Below, in pieces: positions 27,886 through 34,953 of a DNA stretch of 64,000 bases. Every line of letters starts with the position of its first letter. The stretch's first letter is position 1. The notes below the pieces were generated by a model. It searched no databases, was not told the origin of the DNA, and saw nothing but the letters and a program-made list of their open reading frames with translations. The stretch comes from Methylobacterium frigidaeris (GTDB taxonomy: Bacteria > Pseudomonadota > Alphaproteobacteria > Rhizobiales > Beijerinckiaceae), in the NCBI RefSeq assembly GCF_022179185.1, contig NZ_BPQJ01000026.1:24954-88953 (forward strand), written 5' to 3'. The translations under genes were made by a program, and so were the position numbers.

Positions 27886-28224
27886 ATGGGCGACACGACG
27901 ATCAAGAAGGTGTCCGGCGCGCAGTCGCCCCAGGGGCCGGACGGCCAGCGCTACCTCGCCTCTGGCAAGCACGTCGCGATGCGGCTGTGGGTCGACGAGC
28001 CGCCCACCGACGACAAGCCGAGGGCCGCCCGCACCTACGAGACCGTCGGCTACGTGATCGCGGGCCGGGCCGAGCTGGTGGTCGAGGGCCAGACCGTGCG
28101 GCTGGAGCCGGGCGATTCCTGGCTGGTGCCGGCGGGCGCCGAGCACACCTACCGCATCCTCGAGACCTTCACCGCCGTCGAGGCGACCTCGCCGCCCGCG
28201 CAGGTGCACGGGCGCGAGGGCTGA
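27886..28224 (+). CDS. Small cupin-domain protein
   Basis: A 112-residue single-domain cupin. Motif 1 is represented by YETVGYVIAGRAELVVEG and motif 2 by LEPGDSWLVPAGAEHTYRI. Metal ligands: a His is present in motif 2 (AEHTYR) while the usual HxH of motif 1 is replaced (YETVGY), so it may not bind metal or may bind it atypically. Such proteins often act as regulators of stress enzymes or as isomerases; I cannot choose. The stop lies 7 bases from the end of the convergent L,D-transpeptidase. Confidence 0.85.
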   Translation: MGDTTIKKVSGAQSPQGPDGQRYLASGKHVAMRLWVDEPPTDDKPRAARTYETVGYVIAGRAELVVEGQTVRLEPGDSWLVPAGAEHTYRILETFTAVEATSPPAQVHGREG

Positions 28225-28231
28225 GGCACGT

Positions 28232-28738
28232 TCAGCGCGTCACCACCACGGTGGCGCCGACCTGGACGCGGCCGTAGAGGTCGGCCACGTCCTGGTTGTA
28301 CATGCGGATGCAGCCATAGGACGCGAAGGTGCCGATCGAGCCCGGCCGGTTGGTGCCGTGAATCGCGTACTCGCCCCGGTCCAGGGTGAGGGCCGCCGCC
28401 CCCATCGGGTTGCTCGGCGAGCCGCCGGCAATCACGTCCGGCAGGCGGGGATTGTCCCGCTTCACCTCGTCGGGCGGCGACCAGGCTGGCCGGAGGTATT
28501 TCCCGTCGATGCGGGCGTAGCCGGTCCATTGCTTGCCGACCTTGCCGACCGCGACGGGATAGCGGATCGCCGTCCCGTCGCCGTTGACGAAGTACAGCCG
28601 CCGCTCGGTGGTCCGCACCACCACCGTGCCGGCTTCCGCCGCCGCATCGAAGGCGACCAGTTCCCGCGACGCGGCCGGCCCGGCCGCCATCGTCACCGCG
28701 ACGATCATCGCCGCGGCCCATCCACTCTGCTTGTGCAT
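28232..28738 (-). CDS. L,D-transpeptidase (YkuD)
   Basis: A 168-residue periplasmic enzyme that forms 3-3 peptidoglycan crosslinks or attaches proteins to the wall. Signal peptide at residues 1-25 (ends GPAASRE). The catalytic motif HGTNRPGSIGTFASYGCIRM (near 124-143) has His and the nucleophilic Cys intact. Length is typical of the minimal ErfK/YbiS/YcfS type. It converges on the cupin gene. Confidence 0.92.
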   Translation of the reverse strand: MHKQSGWAAAMIVAVTMAAGPAASRELVAFDAAAEAGTVVVRTTERRLYFVNGDGTAIRYPVAVGKVGKQWTGYARIDGKYLRPAWSPPDEVKRDNPRLPDVIAGGSPSNPMGAAALTLDRGEYAIHGTNRPGSIGTFASYGCIRMYNQDVADLYGRVQVGATVVVTR

Positions 28739-29556
28739 CCCTGCGGTCCTCGAGCGTGACCTTATGAGCCACGTGATAATCCGCCGGGAAACCTGTCGTT
28801 CCGGTTGGCAAAGATGCTTGCCGGGGGGTGAAGAGGAGGGTGGCGAGCGGGAGCGTTAAGGGATGGTGTGCACCGACCCGAACCTCCCGCCCTCGGCCAC
28901 GGCTGTCCGGGGAAAGCTCCGAGGTCGACAGCACGGTGGGCGGGAGCGAGCTCCCGTCGGGGCGGCGGTGGCCGGGCCCGGCGAGGTGGCAGGGTTCGAC
29001 CAAGCCCTGCCGCACGACGTCGATCCGTCCGGCTTGCAGCGTGATCGCTCGCCCGATCCGAGTGTCGTCGACGGTGGCATCGGTGATCCCCGGAGCGGCA
29101 GCCTGCCGGGTGTCGGGATCGCTGGTGGCGCGGCTGAGCGGGGCGATGATCGCGACGACGAGGTGATCCCACGGGCCAAGGCACTTGCCGTGGGCCTTGG
29201 CCCGCACCGCGCGCTGCGCGAAGGCGGTGCGATCGATGGCTGCCGACGGCTGGCGGGAGAGGATAGGCAGGGAGAGCATGCCCTGGACCCGTTGTCCGTG
29301 TCTCGACAACAAGAAAACAGCCGCTGCTCCGTCAGGCTCGGGGGCATGCCCCCCCCCGCCAGATCCTACGCGTCAATTTTCGCCGGACAGCCGCGTCGCA
29401 GAAGGGGGTTGCGTACGCGCCTTGTCGCGCGCCCCCGCGACGGATCGCCGTTTTGTGCTACGCTCCCTTGCCGGCCCTCCACCCGGCGTCATACCCCTTT
29501 GAGCGTGGCCTTCCGCGGAGGCACCGCGCGTGGCCTGTCCCGTTCGGCGAGGCCGC
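28739..29556. other. Gene-poor stretch with one possible transposase remnant
   Basis: Across 818 bases I find no frame that both starts well and has protein-like composition over its length. A minus-strand segment at 29103-29279 resembles part of an IS4-type transposase. The 5' part (28739-28860) is somewhat AT-rich and probably holds the promoter of the L,D-transpeptidase gene. No terminal inverted repeats or target duplication were recognised. Confidence 0.45.
29103..29279 (-). pseudogene. Possible IS4-type transposase N-terminal remnant
   Basis: About 59 codons read in one frame as SAAIDRTAFAQRAVRAKAHG followed by CLGPWDHLVVAIIAPLSRAT, which resembles the N-terminus of IS4-family (DUF4372-containing) transposases, where a Phe/His-rich segment is followed by WDHLVAxxxAQLS and an SLR motif. 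The similarity stops abruptly after about 60 residues and no DDE residues follow. The call rests on one remembered pattern and could be chance. Confidence 0.35.
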
Positions 29557-30705
29557 ATGCCCGATCTGTTCAGCCCCTTCACCCTGAAGGACGTCACGCT
29601 CCGCAACCGGATTGCGATGTCGCCGATGACCATGCATCGCTCGGTCGACGGGGCGATGGGCGACTATCACGTGATGCTCTACGGCTCGCGGGCGGCAGGC
29701 GGGTTCGGCCTCGTCTTCCCCGAGCAGATCGCGGTCACCCCGGAGGGCCGCACCACCAGCGCCTGCGCCGGCATCTGGGACGACCGGCACATCGAGGGCC
29801 TCGCTCGCGTCACCCGCATCATCCGGGAGATGGGCGGCGTGCCGGCGATCCAGCTCGGGCATACCGGGCGGAAAGGAAGCGAGCAGAAGCCCTGGGAGGG
29901 CAAGCTGCAGCTGCCGCCCGACCATCCCGACGGCTGGCAGCTCAAGGCCCCCTCCCCGATCTCCTACGGCGGCCGCTATACCTACCCGGTCGAGGAACTG
30001 ACGGTGGCGGAGATCGGGGGCATCCACCGCGCCTACGCGGACGCCGCCCGCCGGGCGCTGGAAGCCGGGTTTGAGTGGCTGGAGATGCACTTCGCCCACG
30101 GCTATCTCGGCGCGAGCTTCTTCTCGCCCCTCGCCAACCAGCGCACCGACCAGTATGGCGGCGACCTCGACAACCGGCTGCGGTTCCACATCGAGGCCCT
30201 GGACGCCGTGCGGGCGGTGTGGCCCGAGCGCCTGCCCCTCACCATGCGGCTCGGCTCCGACGACCTCCACCCGGACGGCGTGCAATTCGACGAGGCGGTG
30301 GTGGCTGTCGGCCGGATGAAGGCGCACGGCCTCGACCTCGCCGACCTCTCGATCGGCTTCAACACCGACGAGATGACTGACCCGCCCTTCGCCCGGATGT
30401 CGTTCATGGTCGAGCGCGGCGCGCGGGTGCGGCGCGAAGTCGGGATCCCGGTCGGCGTGAGCTGGAATCTCGGCCTGCCGGCGGTGGCCGACCAGGTCAT
30501 CCGCGACGCGCTGATCGACCTCGTCTTCCTCGGCCGTCCGGCCCTGTCGAACCCGCACTGGCCGGTCTGGGCGGCGCGGGAGCTGGCGCATCCCGACCCG
30601 TTCTCGCTGGTGCCGGAGGATTGGGGCTGGTGGCTGCGCAACTTCCGCGCCCACGAGGCCTGCATCGGCTGGCCCGCCCCGGGGGCTGCGCGCGGCGCGG
30701 CGTGA
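29557..30705 (+). CDS. NADH:flavin oxidoreductase, old yellow enzyme family
   Basis: A 382-residue FMN-dependent TIM-barrel reductase. It begins MPDLFSPFTLKDVTLRNRI as the family does, then has the substrate/FMN residues in IQLGHTGRKG, LEMHFAHGYLGASFFSP, NQRTDQYGGDLDNRL and the phosphate-binding VFLGRPALSNP. It is closest in layout to YqjM-type ene-reductases, which reduce activated alkenes; the physiological substrate is unknown. An upstream in-frame GTG at 29530 has GGAGG eight bases ahead and would add nine residues; the ATG at 29557 has only GAGG four bases away. Either start is possible. Confidence 0.92.
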   Translation: MPDLFSPFTLKDVTLRNRIAMSPMTMHRSVDGAMGDYHVMLYGSRAAGGFGLVFPEQIAVTPEGRTTSACAGIWDDRHIEGLARVTRIIREMGGVPAIQLGHTGRKGSEQKPWEGKLQLPPDHPDGWQLKAPSPISYGGRYTYPVEELTVAEIGGIHRAYADAARRALEAGFEWLEMHFAHGYLGASFFSPLANQRTDQYGGDLDNRLRFHIEALDAVRAVWPERLPLTMRLGSDDLHPDGVQFDEAVVAVGRMKAHGLDLADLSIGFNTDEMTDPPFARMSFMVERGARVRREVGIPVGVSWNLGLPAVADQVIRDALIDLVFLGRPALSNPHWPVWAARELAHPDPFSLVPEDWGWWLRNFRAHEACIGWPAPGAARGAA

Positions 30706-31056
30706 GCCTCTCCGGCGGCGCCCCGCCGGGGCGCCCGCGAGGCGCTGGATTCGTGATCTCGACCAGCGCTTTAGCTGATGAATTCGGACCGGTTTCGGCC
30801 GTTTGATGCCAAGATTTCTACGATGATCAGGGCGCCGCAAAATAAATCTGATAAATATTTTCCCGTCTCGCTTGCTCTCTGGCAGCATCTGAATTAATGA
30901 TGTGGCATCGATTTTTGGCCTGATTACCGAGCCTCTCTGGCGTTCACGCCGGACCACGCTCTGCCACTCGCTCCAAACCTGTCGATTGATACGAGCCTCG
31001 GCACCGCTGATCGCGTGCCGAGCTCTTGGATACGCTTTCAGACTATGGATACGGCA
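30706..31056 (+). promoter_or_regulatory. AT-rich leader of the cold-shock gene
   Basis: The 351 bases before the cold-shock coding region include an unusually AT-rich block (about 30770-30930, e.g. AAATAAATCTGATAAATATT at 30841-30860) in a genome otherwise near 70% GC. Cold-shock genes typically have long structured 5' untranslated regions that act as RNA thermometers. I do not see an exact promoter hexamer pair or a conserved cold box, so the function is inferred from position and composition. Confidence 0.5.
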
Positions 31057-31266
31057 ATGAACATCGGTACCGTGAAGTGGTTCAACGTCCAGAAGGGCTT
31101 CGGCTTCATCCAACCGGATGACGGCGGCAAGGACGTCTTCGTGCACATCTCCGCCGTCGAGCGGTCGGGCATGCAGAGCCTGTCCGAGGGGCAGAAGATC
31201 TCCTACGAGATGGAGACCGACCGCCGCAGCGGCAAGCAATCCGCCGGCAACCTGCGCGCCGCCTGA
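31057..31266 (+). CDS. cspA: Cold-shock domain protein
   Basis: A 69-residue OB-fold RNA chaperone. RNP1 is visible as KGFGFIQPDDG and RNP2 as VFVHISAV, and the start MNIGTVKWFN is typical; an in-frame ATG twelve bases upstream (31045) is also possible. Several such paralogues are usual in this group, so the cspA symbol marks family only. The long AT-rich leader supports cold induction. Confidence 0.93.
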   Translation: MNIGTVKWFNVQKGFGFIQPDDGGKDVFVHISAVERSGMQSLSEGQKISYEMETDRRSGKQSAGNLRAA

Positions 31267-31354
31267 GCGTGAGATGACGAGATGCGGGTCTTGCCATCCG
31301 CATCTCTCGCCCTGCGTCACCGGCGCGGGCCCGACCTCCAACGGATATTTCTGG

Positions 31355-31576
31355 GTGAATTTTACTTTTAGTTCTCTTGTCTCCAATCCCGTCGCGGCGC
31401 GTGAGCCCGCGACGTTCCAGGTGCAGCAGATCTGGCAGCAGGTCGACGACCAGCGCCGTGACGTCAGCCACCTGATCGACCGGACCTACCGCTATCACTC
31501 GGTCCGGGAGCTGCACTGGCACCTCGCCGACCGGTTCTCGCGCCCGATCCGCTCCCTCGCCCTGAGCCGGGTCTGA
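31355..31576 (+). CDS. Putative small protein upstream of the DUF6481-like gene
   Basis: A 73-residue frame beginning at GTG 31355. Its C-terminal two-thirds look like protein: FQVQQIWQQVDDQRRDVSHL then VRELHWHLADRFSRPIRSL, charged helices with Trp and His. Its TGA (31574-31576) is followed after three bases by the ATG of the next gene, suggesting translational coupling. There is no clear ribosome site and no family recognised, so it could be a non-coding stretch with a lucky frame. Confidence 0.45.
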   Translation: MNFTFSSLVSNPVAAREPATFQVQQIWQQVDDQRRDVSHLIDRTYRYHSVRELHWHLADRFSRPIRSLALSRV

Positions 31577-31579
31577 GCG

Positions 31580-31963
31580 ATGGGCAAGTTCAAGGAAGCG
31601 CCGCTGGGGGACCGGCTGAATTCGGCCGCCGCGGCCCGGCAGGCGGCGCTCGCCCGCTTCCAGGCACGCAGCGCCGAGGACGATCCGGCCCTGGCGGCAC
31701 GGCGCGCCGAGCGCCAGGCCGTCGCCGCGGCCCGGACCGCCCGCCTTGCCGAGCGCGAGGCCGAGAAGGCGGCGCAGGAGGCCGCACGAATCGCTCGGGA
31801 CGCCGAGGCGAAGGCCGAGGAGATCCGCCAGCGCGAGATCGCGATGGCCGAAGAGATCGAGCGCACCGCGGAGGCTGCGCGGGCCGCCGAGACGCGGCAG
31901 GCCGACCAGAAGGCCGCACGCGACGCCCGCTACGCCGCCCGCAAGGCGCGCCAGCGGGGCTGA
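31580..31963 (+). CDS. DUF6481-like coiled-coil protein
   Basis: A 127-residue Ala/Arg/Glu-rich protein that begins MGKFKEAPLGDRLNSA and ends AARDARYAARKARQRG. Between these lies one long predicted coiled coil (about 25-115) with EAEKAAQEAARIARDAEAKA-type heptads. The layout matches DUF6481 proteins that follow cold-shock genes in Methylobacterium and relatives, from memory. No catalytic residue is expected; a structural or RNA-associated role is a guess. Confidence 0.8.
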   Translation: MGKFKEAPLGDRLNSAAAARQAALARFQARSAEDDPALAARRAERQAVAAARTARLAEREAEKAAQEAARIARDAEAKAEEIRQREIAMAEEIERTAEAARAAETRQADQKAARDARYAARKARQRG

Positions 31964-32001
31964 GCGGCCAACCGGCGCCGTATCTCGGAGGAAATTTCGC
32001 G

Positions 32002-32211
32002 ATGTCCTACAAGTTCAAGCTGCATCAGCGCGTGCGGATGGTGCGGTCCGGATCAACCAACGGGTATGCCGGCGAGATGGATGCCCTCTTGGACGCCTTC
32101 GAAATCGTGCGGCTGATGCCCGAGGACCGTAGCGGCGAGGCAGCCTACCGCATCCGTTCGCCCAAGGGCGAGCGCGCGGTCCGGGAGAGCGAGATCGTCG
32201 CCCTCCCCTGA
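32002..32211 (+). CDS. Small hypothetical protein, SH3-like
   Basis: A 69-residue basic-then-acidic protein. MSYKFKLHQRVRMVRSGSTN and YRIRSPKGERAVRESEIVAL have the alternating pattern of a small SH3-like beta barrel, similar to short hypothetical proteins of the Hyphomicrobiales. GGAGGAAATTTCGCG upstream of the ATG (31988-32001) gives a clear ribosome site. It lies 38 bases after the DUF6481-like gene in the same direction. Confidence 0.7.
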   Translation: MSYKFKLHQRVRMVRSGSTNGYAGEMDALLDAFEIVRLMPEDRSGEAAYRIRSPKGERAVRESEIVALP

Positions 32212-32237
32212 TCCGGGCGGCCTTCGTCGACGCACGT

Positions 32238-32270
32238 GCGGCAAGCGGGCCGCCGTACGGCCCGCTGCCG
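32238..32270. terminator. Bidirectional terminator hairpin
   Basis: AGCGGGCCG (32244-32252) pairs with CGGCCCGCT (32258-32266) around CCGTA, with extra GCGGC/GCCG pairing outside. It lies in the 79-base gap between two convergent genes, where a shared terminator is expected. Confidence 0.6.
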
Positions 32271-32290
32271 GTCTCGGAGGCGCCGTAGCC

Positions 32291-32536
32291 TCAGTTACAG
32301 CCTTCCTTGTGGACGGTCTTGGAATTGCCCATGCCGTCCTCCTTGTGGACGGTCTTCGAGCCGCAATCGACGCTGCCGGTGGTGATCTCGCGGCGCTCGA
32401 CGACACCCTCGCGATGCTCGACCGCGATGCCGGGAGCCCGGTCGCGATGGATCACGGTGGTCTCCTCGGCTATTGCCGAGACCGAGAAACCGGCCAGGAT
32501 GACGGCAGCAGTTCCAGCAGCGAATATCGTCCGCAT
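32291..32536 (-). CDS. Small secreted protein with repeated SKTVHKE motif
   Basis: An 81-residue protein with a signal peptide (MRTIFAAGTAAVILAGFSVS, cleavage after IAEE region near residue 22). The mature domain has two cysteines and a tandem motif near the C-terminus: CGSKTVHKEDGMGN then SKTVHKEGCN. GGAG eight bases upstream fixes the ATG at 32536. Related short periplasmic proteins occur widely in Methylobacterium and Bradyrhizobium by recollection. No function is known. Confidence 0.75.
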   Translation of the reverse strand: MRTIFAAGTAAVILAGFSVSAIAEETTVIHRDRAPGIAVEHREGVVERREITTGSVDCGSKTVHKEDGMGNSKTVHKEGCN

Positions 32537-32875
32537 GAGTGATCTCCTCAGTTCATCTGGGGCTAACAACGCTATGCCGGCAGACGGGTTCCGATCTCAT
32601 CAGGCGCGTGCCAAGCCGAATAGCCTCGCAAGAACATCTTCCTCATCGAGCAATCCTGCTGACGTTGGCGGTATCGGAGTACGCGTGGGGATAGATTGCC
32701 GAGCCCAGGCTCGCGGAGCAGCCGACACCATCGGCCGTGACCCGTCCGCAACAGGCGTGAAACCTCACTGGTCGACCTGAAATAAACGGCCGTGACCGCG
32801 CGTCTGTCGGGAGGGCACTCTCGCCCGGACCCGTGTGTGCCAATCGGCGCGCGGGCACAGCGCTTTGGAACAGAC
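32537..32875. other. Intergenic region between divergent genes
   Basis: These 339 bases separate two divergent secreted-protein genes. The stretch is less GC-rich than its surroundings around 32560-32700, consistent with promoters, but I find no convincing hexamer pair, hairpin or RNA gene. Confidence 0.4.
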
Positions 32876-33568
32876 ATGATCGTCGCCGGACGTCCCCTCG
32901 CCCTCCTGTCGGCTCTCTGGCTCGCGGCCTCGAGCCTGCCGGCGGCGGCGCAGGTCGATCACGACGGGCAGCTCTGGATCAACGCCACGGCCTTCGGCAG
33001 CGTCGGGTCGTTGGCGTATTTCGCGGAGGTGCAGCCGCGATTCGGCGACGGCATCTCGCGGCTCGACCAGCTGATCCTGCGGCCGGCCGTGGGCTGGAAG
33101 CTCACCGACGCCGTGACGGTCTATCAGGGCTATGCCCGGATCGAGAATTCGCCGCCCGGGCAGCGCGCCTTTTCGGAGGATCGCAGCTTCCAGCAGCTTG
33201 GCTGGGAGATCGGGACCTTCGATCGCGTCAAGCTCTCGTCCCGCACGCGCTTCGAGCAGCGCTTCCAGACCAACGGGCGGGACACGGGGTTCCGGCTCAG
33301 GCAGCAACTGCGCGCGGCGGTGCCGCTGACCGAGGAGACACGCGGCGTCGCCGCCGTGGCCTGGACCGAGGCCTTCCTGGCGCTCAACGACACCGATTGG
33401 GGCGCACGGGCCGGCTTCGACCGGATCCGCACCTTCGTCGGGCTGGAACTGCCGCTCGCCGGCCGATCGACCCTGGAACTCGGCTACATCAACCAGACGG
33501 TCAACGCGCCGGCCTCCCGGGTGACGATGGATCACATCGTCTCGGTGAACGTGTTCGTGCGGCAGTGA
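32876..33568 (+). CDS. DUF2490 outer-membrane beta-barrel protein
   Basis: A 230-residue protein with a signal peptide (about 1-25, ending SLPAAAQ) followed by amphipathic strands typical of a 10- to 12-stranded outer-membrane barrel (LWINATAFGSVGS, LAYFAEVQPRFGD, RTRFEQRFQTNGRD, TLELGYINQTVN). It ends in VNVFVRQ; the last strand lacks the usual terminal Phe. These match the DUF2490 family of unknown function. The stop is adjacent to the end of the convergent DUF1624 gene. Confidence 0.88.
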   Translation: MIVAGRPLALLSALWLAASSLPAAAQVDHDGQLWINATAFGSVGSLAYFAEVQPRFGDGISRLDQLILRPAVGWKLTDAVTVYQGYARIENSPPGQRAFSEDRSFQQLGWEIGTFDRVKLSSRTRFEQRFQTNGRDTGFRLRQQLRAAVPLTEETRGVAAVAWTEAFLALNDTDWGARAGFDRIRTFVGLELPLAGRSTLELGYINQTVNAPASRVTMDHIVSVNVFVRQ

Positions 33569-34714
33569 TCACAGGTAACTCAACACCGGATGCCGCCCCC
33601 GCCGCTTCAGCCTCACCATCCAGCGGCACGCAATGGCGAGCGGCAGGCCGAGCAGAGCCGCGATCAGCCAGAGCTGCACCGCTGCACTGGCCTCGACCCG
33701 GCCGGAGGCGCCGGCCAGGCCGAGGGCGACGGCGAGGGTGGAGAGACCGCGCAGCATCCAGAGATGGACGAGGTAGAAGAACAGCGGTGCTCCGCCGAAC
33801 ACCCGGAGCCAGGCGAGGCGGCCGGCCGGCAGGGCCTCGAACAGGGCGAGGAGCCAGAGCCCGAGGCCCAGCGTCAGCAGCAGGAAATCGGCCGAGGGCG
33901 GGTACTTGGTGAGGTTCAGGAACGACAGGATCGTCGCCCCGAGGGTCGGGCCGGCGTGCCACGGCACCGGGTCGCCGTAACCGTTGAGCCCGCGCAGCAC
34001 CAGGAAGCCCGCCAGCGCCGCCGCCCCGAGGGCGAGGAGCCGGCGGCACCGGGCGTCGGGATCCAGCGAGAACCACGGCCCGAGGGCGTAGCCCGCCGCC
34101 GCGACGCCGATCCAGGGCAGCACCGGGTAGGAGGTGCGGGCGACGCCCCAGGGGAGGTCGAGGAGGCCGCGCTGGTGCAGGATCGACCACAGGGCGTAGC
34201 CGGCCTGGCCCGGCGCCAGCACGATCCCATCGAGGAGGTTGTGCCCGAGCATGATCAGGAGCGCGACCGCGATAAGGGCCCGGCGCGGCAGCCACAGCAG
34301 CCCGGCGAGCGCGATCATGCTGAGGCCGATCGCCCAGATCACCTGCAGGTAGAGGACCGGCGGCAGGAGCTTGGCCGTCCAGGCGAGGTTCACCAGCGTG
34401 ACCTCGAGCAGCACCAGGAACAGGCCGCGGGTGAGGAGGAAGCGCGACGCCGCGCGGGTCCCGTGCTTGCCCGCGTAGAGGCTCCCCGAGAGACCGGTGA
34501 GCAGGAGGAAAACCGGCGCGCAGAGATGCGAGGTCAGCCGCGTGATCACCAGGTCGGGGGCGGTGACCGCGAGGTCCATCGGGTCGCGGACCTGGGCGTG
34601 CAGGAAGAAGGTCTCCCGCACGTGGTCGACCAGCATCAGCAGCATGACGAGGCCGCGCAACGCGTCGATCGCGCCGATGCGGGAGGCGGGCACAGGCGGG
34701 GACGGTACCGTCAT
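33569..34714 (-). CDS. DUF1624 / heparan-alpha-glucosaminide acetyltransferase-like membrane protein
   Basis: A 381-residue integral membrane protein with about ten hydrophobic helices. The family signature is RIGAIDALRGLVMLLMLVDH near residues 12-31 followed by RLTSHLCAPVFLLLTG, where the His residues are thought to take part in acyl transfer from acetyl-CoA across the membrane. The target is unknown. Its first codon overlaps the stop of the upstream short HTH gene (ATGA), and that in turn overlaps the TonB receptor, so the three are one operon under the cobalamin riboswitch. Confidence 0.85.
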   Translation of the reverse strand: MTVPSPPVPASRIGAIDALRGLVMLLMLVDHVRETFFLHAQVRDPMDLAVTAPDLVITRLTSHLCAPVFLLLTGLSGSLYAGKHGTRAASRFLLTRGLFLVLLEVTLVNLAWTAKLLPPVLYLQVIWAIGLSMIALAGLLWLPRRALIAVALLIMLGHNLLDGIVLAPGQAGYALWSILHQRGLLDLPWGVARTSYPVLPWIGVAAAGYALGPWFSLDPDARCRRLLALGAAALAGFLVLRGLNGYGDPVPWHAGPTLGATILSFLNLTKYPPSADFLLLTLGLGLWLLALFEALPAGRLAWLRVFGGAPLFFYLVHLWMLRGLSTLAVALGLAGASGRVEASAAVQLWLIAALLGLPLAIACRWMVRLKRRGRHPVLSYL

Positions 34715-34953
34715 GATCCCGTCTCGGTGGCGAGGCGCGAGAGGAGCCGGCGCACGTCCGGCGGCGTCCAGACGCGGCCACCACGGGGCTTGCGCACGCC
34801 GCGCCGGGTCAGGGAGGCGGCGATGCCCTCGGGCGTCCCGCCGGCCTCGGCGGCGATGGCCGCGAGCACCGGCGCGAGACCCTGGCGGTAGCGCCGGGCG
34901 CGGGCGGCGGCCGCGTCCCGGCCGGCATCACCCCGACGGAGGGCGGCCGCCAT
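34711..34953 (-). CDS. Short recombinase-like helix-turn-helix protein
   Basis: An 80-residue protein of the recombinase-like HTH type. Its C-terminal half (GTPEGIAASLTRRGVRKPRG followed by WTPPDVRRLLSRL) matches the DNA-binding helical region of large serine recombinases, without any catalytic domain. Two Ala/Arg-rich helices precede it. The ATG overlaps the stop of the TonB receptor gene (TGATG) and its own stop overlaps the DUF1624 start, so translation is coupled. It may be a small regulator. Confidence 0.72.
   Translation of the reverse strand: MAAALRRGDAGRDAAAARARRYRQGLAPVLAAIAAEAGGTPEGIAASLTRRGVRKPRGGRVWTPPDVRRLLSRLATETGS

Noticed and set aside
28863..29312. Complete hypothetical gene in either direction
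   Set aside because: Both strands have long frames, but the plus frame is shadow-like and the minus frame loses protein-like composition after about 60 residues; recorded only as a possible remnant.
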